A stretch of 64,000 bases of DNA from Pomphorhynchus laevis (GCA_012934845.2 WNNJ02000794.1:186001-250000), one strand, 5' to 3'; positions 33,480-46,689 are shown, numbered from the stretch's first letter. The notes: generated from the sequence alone by a model not told the origin. Made by a program: numbers and translations.

Positions 33480-34790
33480 TGCAGAAATGCCAAATACGTG
33501 CAGAAATGTGGTCGTCACAATGCTCTTAGCCTCACCATTCGATGTAACCGGCATCAACATAAGTCGTAGAATATTTTTACCTAAGCGAAATCCGTTTTCA
33601 TGTCCTAAAGGCCTGCGGTCCATTTCGATACAAAATTTTCTCATCTCCATATACGAAAAAGCGCTTGCGCTTAGAATCCGAGATCATTTAAGTAGGAGTA
33701 AATTAATCTCATTGAGATTTGGGGGTTGTCAAAGGGCGCTCTGTTCATTCAGCAATTGGTGAAGTTCATCAGCTTTGTCAGGATAACAGTCATCAACTTG
33801 CTGTGGGTGGTTTTCTTGACTTTTTCGCTGCATTTGACCGCATCTCCATTCCCTTCGTTATCTCCTCTCTCAGGTCCCTAGCGTTACCTGCGAGAATTGT
33901 TAACAGGGTGGAGATATTGCTGTATACTAAGCGGTTCTACTATGAAGATGACCCTGATGCACGTCAGTTCTACCATATATAAAGGTGTGCCTCAGGGCTC
34001 CCCTCTTTCTCCTATCTTATATCTTGCTAGCTCCATTGTTCCTTTCAAGGCATTTAAACGTGACCATCATCTTGTGGTATACGCTGATGATTCCACAGCC
34101 CTGTTTTCAGAACGCAGGTGCAAATATGTAATCTCTGACATCAGCCGTTTCTTTTTAAGACTAAAAAATCAGTTATCCACATTCAATCTTATTTTAAACT
34201 CCGAAAAAGCGCAAGTGGTCGTCTTTCATGGTGCCCCTGCCACCAAAAAGAAACTTAAGATCTGCACTTCCCCCATTTTGCATCCTTAACAACTACCCGT
34301 CTTGCTAGTCTACTAAAGAAACTTAATAGACTAGCACTCTCTGCACTTTTCCCCATTTTGCAGCCTTAACTCCCCATTTTTACAAATCGAGTAAAATACC
34401 TGAAGTTCACTGTTACGGTGAACTGGTCGGCGAAGGGTGACCTGGATAGATTCAAACGTATCCTGAAGGAAGCTAGGTGGGCTCTGAAACGGCCTCAGCA
34501 TATGTCATTAAATGGGGAAACCCAAGTGCGCATTTGTGGGTACTTAGGCTATCTCGGGATTAGTCTTCTTTTCTAGAGGACGTCCCCCAGAGCGAAGACT
34601 AAGGTTTCTTAAGCACTTTATCTCGATATTACCGACCATAGTCAGCATCAATTGGAATCGTTGGGGATGAGATACCCTGAATGGTTCAGTCGGAAGTCGG
34701 CGCGCTGGTGCGGCCGAGGGTCAGATTACTCTGAACCTGAGGCCGTTAGAGAGTTAGAGACAGTTAGAATTCGTTGGCAAAAGTTTTGAA
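33480..34790 (+). pseudogene. Non-LTR retrotransposon copy D, RT and 3' end
   Basis: 5'-truncated copy starting in the RT: LRSISIQNFLISIYEKALAL, KGRSVHSAIGEVHQLCQ, LDFFAAFDRISIPF (motif A with the Asp in place), GVPQGSPLSPILYLA (motif B) and VVYADDSTALF (intact YADD). Three frames are needed, with shifts near 33720 and 33970. Thumb remains to about 34740. It is the closest of the four copies to the family consensus in the catalytic motifs. Confidence 0.8.
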
Positions 34791-35299
34791 TTGAAAACCA
34801 CTTTACGCTTTTTTGTGTAAAAAAAGCATAAATCGCATTTGCTGTATTCAATAGTTCCTGCCTTATCACGTAATCTCGATAGCGATCACGTGGGTGGTCT
34901 AACGAATGCTGTTACCACATGCAGATGCAGCTTCAGCTTGGGAGGCAATGCTGCTCCAATATGCGTCACGGTCAATCCTTAGGTTTTGTTTTAGTAACTT
35001 ACTATAATGCCTAACTTGCGATAGATAAGTGATCAGATTTTAGCGCATGTTTTCGCTCAGCAGAGATGGCTAGTGTATTCGCAGATATCCATGACCATGT
35101 ATGCCGATTCCTACTTAGAAGATGGCTATCTGCCGGAAATTTGCTGTTTAACCTTGATTGAATAAATAAATTTCCGCCTAAAATCATTATAATTTAAATA
35201 ACGATGTGATTTCTTACTGATATTTAAGTGTTCTGTAATCTTTATTTATATTTGAATACAAGTATTTTGGAATTCATATTTCGAATACATAAGGTAGTT

Positions 35300-35520
35300 C
35301 GGAATACATATTGTAGTTATTTATTAGTCAAATCATAAAAATTGATATTTATTTCAAATTTCAATTTTAAATTTTAACTTTATTAATATAAATTTTCAAA
35401 TCTTATATAACAATTATTTAATTATTTATTATTTAATTATTTAATTTTTATTAAGCATTATTTTTTAATTTATAAATAGTAAAAAATACGTATATTCAGT
35501 TAGCTGATCTTATTTTTCAT
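35300..35520 (+). repeat. Satellite-family copy split by the 420-bp repeat, left part
   Basis: TTATTAGTCAAATCATAAAA, TTTCAATTTTAAATTTTAAC and ATACGTATATTCAGTTAGCT follow the order of the 51.4-56.3 kb unit. A similar stretch recurs at 36300-36430, so the two flank the 420-bp repeat. Confidence 0.7.
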
Positions 35521-35693
35521 TATATGTTTCTCTTGAACCTGCTCAAATTTTATTTCGTTTCCCTTAAAGTTGCTCACAATGTGTTTTGATCATTACCATT
35601 GACTTGGAATACATATTGTTGGTTTTTATTAGTAATAGCTGTAATGTCAAATAGAAAGAAACAAGCAAAAAGGAGAGAAAGACAGTTAATCTA

Positions 35694-36118
35694 GTTGAGT
35701 ACATGTAACTTTTAAGTCATAATTTTTAACGTTGCTTTTTCGGTGGTGCCACCTAGTTTAGTAGACTCAGACTAAACTTACAACGGGCCATCCAGCAGCA
35801 TATGACAGGGGGCTGCCCTGCTTAAGGCGGTTGCAGGCTGGAACAAGATCTATAAAGATCTACCACCTTCACTCCACGCGCTACGCGACCTAGCTATTGG
35901 CCATTACTTGGTCTCTTAAACGTGATCACGTGAAGCAGTTTACATTTTAAAGTATAAACACCTTGGAATGCAAACTTCTCCCTTTTTTAAAATTAATAAT
36001 TCATCAAACTTGCTTGAAAATAAGAAAAAATAATAGTAAAGTCGTAGCCAATAATACAAAGTTTTAGTATTTCTGACAGACGTCATATTACCGGGAAAAC
36101 AAAGTCCACAGGTCTTAT
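35694..36118 (+). repeat. 420-bp interspersed repeat, copy 2
   Basis: Near-identical to 11985-12408, same orientation. It sits inside a duplicated satellite-family segment. The last bases, ACAGGTC, begin a short tandem array (next feature). Confidence 0.8.
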
Positions 36119-36300
36119 ATAATTTTCAAATCTGATATAACAATTATTTAATTATTTAATTTTTACAGGTCTTATATAATTTTCAAATCTTATATAGTAA
36201 TTATTTAATTATTTATTATTTAATTATTTAATTTTTACAGGTCTTATATAATTTTCAAATCTTATATAGCAATTATTTAATTATTTAATTATTTATTATT
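36108..36300 (+). repeat. Short tandem repeat starting ACAGGTCTTATATAATTTTC
   Basis: Three units start at 36108, 36165 and 36237, each ACAGGTC followed by TTATATAATTTTCAAATCT and a variable ATTATTTAATT run. The A/T part comes from the satellite family and ACAGGTC from the end of the 420-bp repeat, so the junction itself was amplified. Confidence 0.8.
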
Positions 36301-36430
36301 TAATTTTTATTAAGCATTATTTTTAATTTATAAATAGTAAAAAAGTACGTATATTCAGTTAGCTGATCTTATTTTTCATTATATTTTTATTTTAAACCCG
36401 CTCAAATTTTATTTCGTCTCCCTTAAAGCA
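36300..36430 (+). repeat. Satellite-family copy, right part
   Basis: It repeats 35440-35580: TTTTTATTAAGCATTATTTT, ACGTATATTCAGTTAGCTGA and CGCTCAAATTTTATTTCG. From 36430 to 36820 the DNA is AT-rich without a gene. Confidence 0.7.
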
Positions 36431-36830
36431 ATAAGTTTCTCACAAAGTGTTTTGATCATGCAAAGTCTTCCTGATAACCACTGATTTTGATAAATGTTAT
36501 GGATTCCTCGTAACAAAATGTCCGATAAACTTTAATGTTTCAAATTCAGTTATTTATATTTTTCTATTTTGAAACTTTGTCTGTGTTTTGATCATACCGA
36601 GTAGACCTGATTGAATTACTTGTTTCAAATAGCTTGATCACATTACGTTATGAAGAAACTACTATTGTAATTTGAATTAATAATGTTATATAAACTTCAA
36701 TTTTTAAAATTAAAGAAATTTGAGAAAATTTAAAATTTTCTTAAAAGAAAATTTTAAAATTTTAAATTTTAGATAATTTTAAAATTCTTAAAATTTGAGA
36801 AATTAAGAATGAAATCTTTTTAGTGACAAT

Positions 36831-38036
36831 TTACCAGTGTGCAGAGTATTGTTCACATATATCCGCCAATATGTCTTTTAACACTATTGGTAAGTCGATA
36901 GACCTATCTACTATCGACCACAATCCGCTTAAATTACAAGCATCGAGTATTGCCACATGTGCCCATTTCACAATCAGATTATGCGAAATCGGATGGTTTT
37001 TAAAATTCTCCGCTGGAATGCAGGTTATTTCATTTTCATTAGGCAAGGCCCATCGATCCGTTCCTCTCATTAAGTGGACTGTATTAAATTCATCTAAACT
37101 ATTCTTGTCGTTATTTCGAATTGAATTTGACTTTGTGATTATGTATAACACTAACGGGTTCGTACTTATGTTGCTGTATATCTGAAAAGCTACATTCTGA
37201 CGATTACTTATTAAACCACATGGAACTTTATATTTATTGACAACATGATATATTAACTGATCCTGATAGTCAGGGTATATTTGCCTGATATCATCTATAT
37301 CCATCCAAATCTGTTGTGAGTCATCAGCATCTACAGTGTTGTTATACTCAACTACGACACAACCAAACTTTATCTCTTCCCATGCGTTATCAGTATTAAA
37401 TGGAGTGTCAAAATATCCATCAAATATTAAATGAACATTTGCTAAATCATTGTGTTCAGGGTAAAATTGGAATGAATGGTACAAGGTTTGTTCGGTTTTC
37501 TTCTTCATGCTAATTTGAAGTTTTCTCCCAGGATCTCCTCTAATATTATCCGGAACCCATCTAATGCGTATAATTATTGTCGATTTATTAATTCCGTAAG
37601 ACCTTAGTAAACCTTGGCCTTTAACTCCCGTTCGGCCGACTGGATTTCTTAGCAGACTTTCATCCATTATAGTCTGTCTTCGTTTAGGTTCTTGTTGAAC
37701 GCTGCCTTCCGTTTGAACGATATTTACAGAGAACACAACTGGCTTATAATCAGCGTATGGTACAAACCATGCGACTAGTTCATCAGGAACAAAATATCGT
37801 ATGGGGTTTTTTAAATTTCCGTATGCACAATTACGACAATGTCTATGGCTAATCGGATATGCACAATGTATTTTGTTAATTACTGTTTTCAAACGCTTGT
37901 ATACAAGAAGCATGTCTTCTGCAGAGAAATAGACAGTGTTTGAATTCATCATTAATAGGTAACGTTTAACCTTTCCATAAATATGATCTTCCTCATCAGC
38001 CGGCAACGGAAATTTATCGTTTATCATCTTATCCAT
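36831..38036 (-). CDS. NUDT9-like protein without a Nudix box
   Basis: NUDT9 hydrolyses ADP-ribose, and a related domain (NUDT9-H) binds ADP-ribose in TRPM2 channels. The 401-residue intronless frame has VPDELVAWFVPYADYKPVVF (residues 84-103), RNPVGRTGVKGQGLLRSYG (130-148) and DGYFDTPFNTDNAWEE (206-221), all close to NUDT9. WMDIDDIRQIYP (244-255) matches the usual C-terminal part. The Nudix signature normally lying between residues 180 and 200 is absent, so hydrolysis is unlikely. Residues 290-401 look like a second, partial copy (DRWALPNENE; SIVDRSIDLP; EQYSAHW). No membrane segment. ATG 38036 is the first in frame. Confidence 0.75.
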   Translation of the reverse strand: MDKMINDKFPLPADEEDHIYGKVKRYLLMMNSNTVYFSAEDMLLVYKRLKTVINKIHCAYPISHRHCRNCAYGNLKNPIRYFVPDELVAWFVPYADYKPVVFSVNIVQTEGSVQQEPKRRQTIMDESLLRNPVGRTGVKGQGLLRSYGINKSTIIIRIRWVPDNIRGDPGRKLQISMKKKTEQTLYHSFQFYPEHNDLANVHLIFDGYFDTPFNTDNAWEEIKFGCVVVEYNNTVDADDSQQIWMDIDDIRQIYPDYQDQLIYHVVNKYKVPCGLISNRQNVAFQIYSNISTNPLVLYIITKSNSIRNNDKNSLDEFNTVHLMRGTDRWALPNENEITCIPAENFKNHPISHNLIVKWAHVAILDACNLSGLWSIVDRSIDLPIVLKDILADICEQYSAHW

Positions 38037-38404
38037 AACTTTAATTTATAATTTCGAATAAAATGTTCTATTAAGTCCTTTTCAGATATTAAACGCAAAA
38101 TATTTTGATTATTGGCGCGAATATTTGTAGAAAAATTGATAGCGTACCCAAAAAACTACTTTATATTTCAAGCATAAAAATATATTATCAATTTAGTGAT
38201 TTGCTAAGTATTTTGTATTATAAATAAAAATTTAAAAATATGTTAAAATATTTTGTATTTTAAATATCTAAATTTAATAACCGGTGATTTTAATGAACTG
38301 ATTTATCCAAAAATTTTCGTTAACCGAATAAAATCAATCAACAAATTCCAAGATAACCTTGAACTATTTATTTAGAGATCAAAACAATTATATGACACCG
38401 ACAT

Positions 38405-38476
38405 GCCTTCGGAGAGATTTGAACTCTCGACCCCTGCTTTACTAGAGCAGTGCTCTAACCACTGAGCCACGAAGGC
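38405..38476 (-). tRNA. tRNA-Thr (anticodon AGU)
   Basis: 72 nt without CCA. Acceptor stem GCCTTCG with CGAAGGC (7 bp); D stem GCTC/GAGC; anticodon stem CTGCT/AGCAG with loop CTAGTAA, giving anticodon AGT for Thr codon ACU; T stem GAGAG/CTCTC with loop TTCAAAT. All stems pair fully and no intron is present. A TTTT terminator lies about 20 bases downstream on the minus strand. Confidence 0.97.
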
Positions 38477-38499
38477 GTGTAAAGCGATATTATTATATT

Positions 38500-40150
<1,651 letters not shown>

Positions 40151-40157
40151 GATCAAG

Positions 40158-40286
40158 ATGCAAAATTTTATTTCAGCACTAATCGAGTTACTGGTGAACT
40201 GGAAGCGACAAGAGCCTAACGAATTAAAAATAGCATTATACCTTAAACAAATTGCCGATGAAATGGAAAACACTGTTATTTTTTGA
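40158..40286 (+). CDS. 42-residue ORF with a BH3-like motif
   Basis: The small frame ends in ELKIALYLKQIADEMENTV. IALYLKQIADEM fits the BH3 pattern of BCL-2 family proteins position by position: compare IAQELRRIGDEF of BIM and CLKRIGDEL of BAX. BH3-only proteins bind the groove of anti-apoptotic BCL-2 proteins. The N-terminal part (FISALIELLVNWKR) is a hydrophobic helix. A TAG preceded by a pyrimidine tract (40137-40139) stands in frame upstream and could be a splice acceptor, so this may be a last exon. No BH1/BH2 follows. A 12-residue motif may occur by chance; start and expression are unproven. Confidence 0.3.
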   Translation: MQNFISALIELLVNWKRQEPNELKIALYLKQIADEMENTVIF

Positions 40287-40289
40287 TTT

Positions 40290-42340
40290 ATGTATATTTT
40301 GAAATTTTTGGAGTTTGACTTGTTGGTAATTTTTATGTAAAAATCCGTGTTCGTTTAATTTGATTTCAAGTTCGACTAATTTACTAAATTGTTCGAAAAA
40401 TACCAAAGATTTTAACGACTCATGTAATTTTTTGGAAGCTGCAACCAGTTTAGAATTAGTAATGATTATTTCCTGAAGGATTTATGAGTCCTAAAATATA
40501 AAAATTTAAATTTGATGAAGTCAAAAAAATAAAAAAATTTGAAAAGTTTTAATTTTGTTATGATTTGTCATCTTTGATTTTGTCGTTATTTTAATGATTA
40601 TTGAATCGTTTTCATGTGATAAACATTAACTGATTTAACGACTTAAATTTAGTGAGAATTTTAAAAATTAAAAAAAACTTTAAAATTTTAAAATTTTATA
40701 CGTTAAAATTTTCAGAATTTGGAGTTATAATTCGCCAGATATGTTTAATTTTTAACTATTTTATTTTCAGTAAATCATTAGTTGACTCTTTATGTGAGAA
40801 ATAATTTTCTCGTAGAAGAGCCAACTAATAATTACATTCGATCACAATTTTAAAAGACATCAGTTTTTCTCGGAGAAAGAACCAACTAATTATACATTCT
40901 CTCCGATCGCAATTTTAAAAGATTTTCAGTAAATTTCCAAAAATATTCTGCTTGAATTTAATCGTAATTGTAAATGGTTTGAAACCTAATTAAAACAATT
41001 AGGTTTCAGTTAGTTTAAAACCCAATTTCTCTAAACAATTCTAGATAGAAACTCCATCCTTTCAAGAATAACTTAAGGAATTATTGGAAAAATAATTTTC
41101 ACATAACGTCAATGTATGCGTTAAATTGTTGTATTACTCGTAAAAGAAGCCACAATATGCTATTGTTTATTTTCTTTTAAACAAAATCACTGATGAACAA
41201 AGTAAAAACAAGATTTTACTTGTTGTTGACAAGTAAAAACATTTCAAATTTTGCTTATACCATTTATTAATATCAACAAAACGCAAAACGCTCAATAGTA
41301 TTACTTCAATAGTGATTTTGGGTATTTGAAAATCGTTCATGGATAATTAAAATGTTTTATTATAATTAACTCAAAATTTAATATATTAAATTTTAAACTT
41401 ATTAAATTATTTAAAAAAATTTAAGAAAATAAAATTTTAAAACGATCTTACCAAAAATTTAAATTGAAAATTAATCAAATTAAAATTGTAAGATGTTATT
41501 TTTAGTTTTGTAAAAAATTGTATATTGACACATTTTTGTACAAGTCATCTAAGCTTATATAAGGCAAAGCCGTAAAACATTTAAATATTGCTCTTTGAAG
41601 CGCAAAAGATTTTAAATGCATTCATATCGCAGCTTGTGGGTACATGATATTAGTTAATAAAGTAGAGTTTTGACTCACTACATCTGCAACGTTATTCAAA
41701 TTTTGCATTTAATGAATAAGATTTAAATTGCATTTATAAAGATTGCTTAATCCGCGGAAGAATCCTAGGAATAACAACATGCATGAATGTTTAATTTAAA
41801 TCAGTTAATTTTTATTCAAGTAACTAAGTAAAACTTAGCTCAAAAATATTCCTGATTATGATCGAGATAGTTTGAATAATAATTACAAATCACTTTATAT
41901 TAAAAACAACAATTATCTTTATTTATTGATATTTCTATAAAAATCAAGTTATTTTGTTTTTCTAAAAACAAAATCTGTTTCTTAAAACTAAAACTGCCCA
42001 AGAGCAGTTTTATATGCCCAAGTGCAAATATTACTTTATATATTACTTTATGTTACATTTTATTCTCAAGATATCTTTCCAACCGTGTATGTAGCCTGGG
42101 TATGAACCATATTACATGATTTAGCTGTAAGTTCATTTGGCAAGCGATCTAGAGGGAAGACCATAATTTTGTACTATTGATGCCACAAAGGTTTCTTGGA
42201 AATATGAAGGAAATGTTAGTTTTATAATCTCAGATTTATAGAGATTAATAAACAATTTGAAAACTCTTCTAAACTGCGGTTGAGGATTCCTGAACATTCT
42301 TAAAATCTTGACCCTCCTGTGAAGCTCAATAAGCAGAAAC
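40290..42340. other. AT-rich stretch without a recognised gene
   Basis: It holds one local duplication near 40795-40925 (CAACTAAT...CAATTTTAAAAGA twice, about 65 bases apart), a TATA-like TTATATAAGG at 41555, and nothing else assigned. A short minus-strand frame near 42080-42180 has no known motif. Confidence 0.5.
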
Positions 42341-42344
42341 CATT

Positions 42345-42561
42345 CTAGGAATTTGATTGCCGATGAACTGTGATTGTTTTAAGCACCCTGTTATGTTCTT
42401 TCCCCACCCGTTTACTTATAAGTAACGAAGATAATGCCGTATCGCTATGTGATTCGGAGGCAGGTTGCAATAATATTCCTATAATATACTGGCGTTTATT
42501 TGTGTGATCGCCTGTGAACTTGAAAATCGTCTTGTAATAATCATCATTGTGATGAACCCTT
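42345..42561 (-). CDS. Candidate terminal exon, unrecognised
   Basis: A strong acceptor (TTACTTCCCTGTTTAG) precedes an open minus-strand frame reading RVHHNDDYYKTIFKF, then KRQYIIGILLQPASESHSD and LLISKRVGKEHNRVLK to a TAG at 42345. It lies about 280 bases downstream of the membrane-protein frame at 42839-43261 on the same strand and could be its last exon or belong to a separate gene. No domain recognised. Confidence 0.3.
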
Positions 42562-42838
42562 CTAAACAGGGAAGTAATAAATATAAATAAATATATAATG
42601 TGTTCGCAGTTCACACAAGATGATCTGTGAAATTATCTAGTGGTAAATACAAGTATGCATCTGACATTGCAGTTGAGTTAAAAACCTCCACTATACTACT
42701 AGTACTAACAAGTTTAAGTACCAGAGGTAATATGACGAAATTGAGTATAAAAGGTATTTGTTTGATAATTTAAAAAACCTGCCGAAAGCAAATCAAGCAA
42801 AATGAAAAAATCAAGACACGTAAAGATGTCCTCGGAAG

Positions 42839-43261
42839 TTAGCTTATAAAGAAATATAACAGCAACATTGCACCGTAGAATGCAGTCCCAATACAAAAAC
42901 TTAAAAAAGTCCATATTTGCGCTCGTCTTTGACAATCCCTCGATAAAACAGGAGAGCATAAAGGTCCATTAATACTTTGAAAAATTCGTGCATGTTCTAG
43001 CCGCACGAGTGCTAATATTCCAATGGGGTAAAAATAAAGTGCCGCTAACCAGCTAAAAATACTGGTTCCGTACATCTGTCTATCAGAATTACTGTACATT
43101 AGCATTAAATCAATTGGATCAAGATCTTCTTCAGTAATGATTCGTTTGTTCTTATTTCTATAGTTTAGTAACATTGTACTATAGGAAACCTTATGCTCAC
43201 GGAACCAGCTACCGTAATATCTCTCATCCTTAGTAAGATCATTATAAATGTCTTGCTGCAT
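42839..43261 (-). CDS. Two-pass membrane protein, dispanin/CD225-like
   Basis: 140 residues: a charged N-terminal half (DERYYGSWFREHK), then a hydrophobic segment at 66-86 (FSWLAALYFYPIGILALVRL), a loop with SINGPL and SRDCQRRAQIW, and a second hydrophobic segment at 117-138. Two membrane segments joined by a loop ending in S-R-x-x-x-R-A-x-x-W is the dispanin/CD225 arrangement. Identity is low, so it may be another small membrane protein. In this family the N-terminus is usually cytoplasmic. The start ATG is the first in the frame; a further exon may follow at 42561. Confidence 0.4.
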   Translation of the reverse strand: MQQDIYNDLTKDERYYGSWFREHKVSYSTMLLNYRNKNKRIITEEDLDPIDLMLMYSNSDRQMYGTSIFSWLAALYFYPIGILALVRLEHARIFQSINGPLCSPVLSRDCQRRAQIWTFLSFCIGTAFYGAMLLLYFFIS

Positions 43262-43544
43262 CTATTTAAATTTTAATATAATTGATGCAGCTGATTGTAT
43301 AGATTCGTTGGTAACCATGGAAATGGTATACAAATGATGAAATCACAGAAGGTAAATTGCATTTTCTTTAGCGTCTTTCCCGTTTAGGAACGATATGCTT
43401 TATTAAATTGTCTCCATTTGGTTATATCGAGGGCGTATTTGGCAACCAGAATGACACTCATCAGGTTATGACTATAACGTCCACTCATAGCAGCTTTGGT
43501 CTTCCTATCGGTCGTTTTCCTTCCACTGTCACAGCGATGGGCTT

Positions 43545-43615
43545 TAAAGCATTGAGACAGCATTTTATAACATTAATGCGACGTTTTTATTTAATGCGAC
43601 GGTTTTGATATGCAG
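43545..43615 (+). repeat. Short dispersed repeat shared with 50.23-50.33 kb
   Basis: The plus-strand words AGACAGCATTTTATAACATT and AATGCGACGTTTT correspond to the minus strand of 50265-50320 (both frames translate to LRQHFI-LMRRF). A piece of an unidentified repeat. 43620-44960 is AT-rich with no gene recognised. Confidence 0.45.
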
Positions 43616-44964
43616 TTTTCAGAATGTAGATATCAAAAGTAAATACAAATAATTAATAACATCAGTTAACTCAGTCTATGTTCTAGTCTTTTGCCAGTCG
43701 TTTGACGCAAAAAAATTTAAATATTTCCGTTGACAAAATTATATGGATGCCACTCACAGATTTTTTTATGTAATCTTATTAATTGTATCAAATCTTACAT
43801 GATTATTTTTTTAATTTTTCCATATTTTGATCCAGCTCCAATAATTTTTTATAAATAATAGACCATCATCAACTATTTGAAATTTTTTTTATTATAAAAT
43901 ACAAATCTAATATTACAACGAAAACTATAGATCAATAAATTTAAAAAAGTTATATTATATATTTTTGCAATTTACATTAAATTTTTTAATTTATAAATCT
44001 TTACACAAATTATATTTAAATATAAATTATATTTGAATATAAAATTCTTAAAAAATATAAAAGTCAAATATTTTAATCTGATAATAAATTCAAAAAATGT
44101 AGTCCTTATCAACTCATGGATTAATTAATTGTTAAATAAAAATGATTAATTAAATGTTTTATTATTCAAGCATTGTCCACTTTTAAACAACAAGCTGTTT
44201 TATACCACCAGCTCTTGTTAAACAAAGTTATAATCCGGATTATTCTTCTTTGGAATGATATTTGCTAGTCGTTCGACGAAATTTTTTTAAATATCTCCGA
44301 TAAAAAACTTTATATGGATGCAGCTAACAGAATTTTTAGCGAAATCCATAAATATTCATAAATGTTAGTTTACACCTTATATTTTCCAGATGATCATCTT
44401 TCAAATATTTAAATCTGCATATTAAAATTTTTTATTCTATAATTTTCTATTCCACATTTTATTCTAAAATGGATTATTAGTATGTAAAATATGTAATTTT
44501 AACTGGATGTAAAAATTTGGATGGATACGATTTAGTATTCATTCTGAATAAAGGACTTTAAAATAAAACAAATAAAAATCCTGGAATATACAAAATGTTA
44601 AGATTGCGATATTTACATATTTGCATTTATGTGTAGTTCAAAATGCATAGAAGCTTATGAATAACCTAATAAATGTCTTTAACTAAATTCACTCAGCTGC
44701 TGTATTTTTATAAAAATAGAGTGATAAATTTTTATATTTTTACATTAACAATTTAAGATGTAGGCAATTAATCGTAAGATATTACATATTGTGTCGAATA
44801 GTTTGTCAAAATTCCATTAGTTTTTATTACTTATCGATTAATAGAGATTCCTATAAATAAATGAAAATGTCATACGATTCCTCAGTTGTAAAATCAATAG
44901 ACATCTTTCCATTAAGCCAACTATTATTAAATCAACGCAATCTCGAATTCCTTTAGCCTTTAAT

Positions 44965-45165
44965 CAGATCAGTTAATTGAGTCTACGTATTTTATAACAT
45001 ACATAAATTTAAAGATAAATATTTAAATCGTGATATTTTATATAATTTGGAATTATATAAAATAAGAATATTTAAAATTTTGTTAATTGATTAATAAATA
45101 ATATTCTATGCATCAGAATTAAGATTATAAGTCATTAAGAGAAACTGCTGGTGAAATAATGAGCT
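44965..45165 (-). repeat. Inverted satellite-family copy upstream of PLE copy 2
   Basis: On the minus strand it contains CAGCAGTTTCTCTTAATGAC, TATTTATTAATCAATTAACA and TACGTAGACTCAATTAACTG, the blocks of the satellite unit in order. It therefore points away from PLE copy 2, so the element has inverted tails at its two ends. Confidence 0.6.
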
Positions 45166-45179
45166 AAATTTGTTTAAAA

Positions 45180-46569
45180 ATCATATTTATGGTTTATTAA
45201 ATTAAAGGATAACTATAAATATTTATTCATATTTATGGTTTACTAAATTAAAGGATAACTATATAATAACAACTATTGATAAAGCTAGTAATAACTTTGT
45301 CTTTATATGCAAAAAGGTTTATTTTGATATACTAATGAAAAATGTTAATTATAATGATTTAAATGTAAATTCAACATATGAACGTAGTGAGTTAAGTTTA
45401 GAAACAATTATTACAAGTCACTGTTCTATAATGGATAAAAAGGGTATAAAGGTTGTTACAGATAACAAAACTATACCTATTATTATATTGAAATCCAAAA
45501 TTACATAAAAATCCAATAAAACCTAGGTTTATATGTAGTGCGTTTAAATGTTCATTAAAACCACATTCTGTCTATATGAATAAAATACATAGTAATTAAA
45601 GCACACTTTAAAAAATATTGTGAGTTAATCGAAATTAATACTGGTATAAAACACTGTTTCAGTATTAATTCTACAAAATAATTTTTAGAACAGACAATAG
45701 GAATAAATTTTCAAAATATAAATACATACGATTTTAGCACGCTTTATACAAATCTAGATTTAGTAGATATTAAAGAAGCGTTAGTAAAATTAATATTATA
45801 TTCGCAAAAGATATGCATATATATGTTATAATAACTATAACGCCTATGTAAAAAAAATTAAACCATAAAGTAAATATAAATATATGGATAAAATTGAATT
45901 AATAGAATCCTTAAATATTTTGATAGATCAAAATTATTTAAAAGTAGGGACATATATATTTAGACAAGTAAAAGGTGTTCCAATGGGATGTAATAGTAGC
46001 CCAATTATAGCTGACTTGTTTTTAACTTTATAGAATATGAATTTGTTCATAATTGTGTAAAAACTAAATCTAAACAATATAAATATATGAAATATATGTT
46101 TCGATACATTGATGATATATGTGTATTTAATTCTAATAATTTTTATTCAATTAGTGTACAAATGTATCCAGAAAGCCTTATTCTTAACAAAAACTATATT
46201 GATAATAAAGAATGTGTATATCTAGATATGAACATTAAATTAACATTAACTAAAACTACTATTAATTTATATCGTAAAGATGACATATTTAAATTTACAA
46301 GAAACATATTTTTGCATGAGCATTCATGCATACCATATAATATAAAATATAATACATTAAATAATGAAATTTTAAGAATTGCAACAATATGTAATGATAT
46401 TGGCTTTCTTCAAAATCATTTAAATAATTTAATAGATACATATTTTAAACTAGGTTACTATAAAAATAACATCAAGCAGAAAATAGTAAAATATATAAAT
46501 CAACACAATAATATAAAGAATAAATTTAAACTCTTAAGTGGCAAATTTTTATGGATGGATAATAAATAA
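45180..46569 (+). pseudogene. Penelope-like element copy 2
   Basis: This copy keeps the order of the RT: TIDKASNNFVFICKK, SIMDKKGIKVV, NTYDFSTLYTNLDLVDIKE (motif A), FRQVKGVPMGCNSSPIIADL (motif B, intact), YMFRYIDDICVFN (motif C) and the same C-terminal helices as copy 1, to a TAA at 46567. Frameshifts at about 45490, 45660 and 45830 and a TAG before motif C inactivate it. A 50-base duplication (about 45188-45260) marks its 5' end. No GIY-YIG domain is present, as in endonuclease-deficient types. It ends directly in the satellite-type tail. Confidence 0.85.
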
Positions 46570-46643
46570 TATACTTTGTATTAGAATAAGATACTAGATA
46601 GTTTTATAAGAGGAAATACATCATTAGCATGTATTTGGCCCCG

Positions 46644-46686
46644 GTAATAAATAGTGAAACAATGTGATCGTTTCACTATTTATTAC
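46644..46686. repeat. Perfect 17-bp hairpin in the PLE tail
   Basis: GTAATAAATAGTGAAAC (46644-46660), 9 bases, GTTTCACTATTTATTAC (46670-46686). It replaces the satellite tail right after GGCCCCG, 75 bases past the PLE stop codon, so it marks the point where the tail was cut. Confidence 0.9.
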
Positions 46687-46689
46687 TGG

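Noticed and set aside
41530-42340. Further exons between 41.5 and 42.3 kb
   Set aside because: Short frames without matching splice phases or known motifs.
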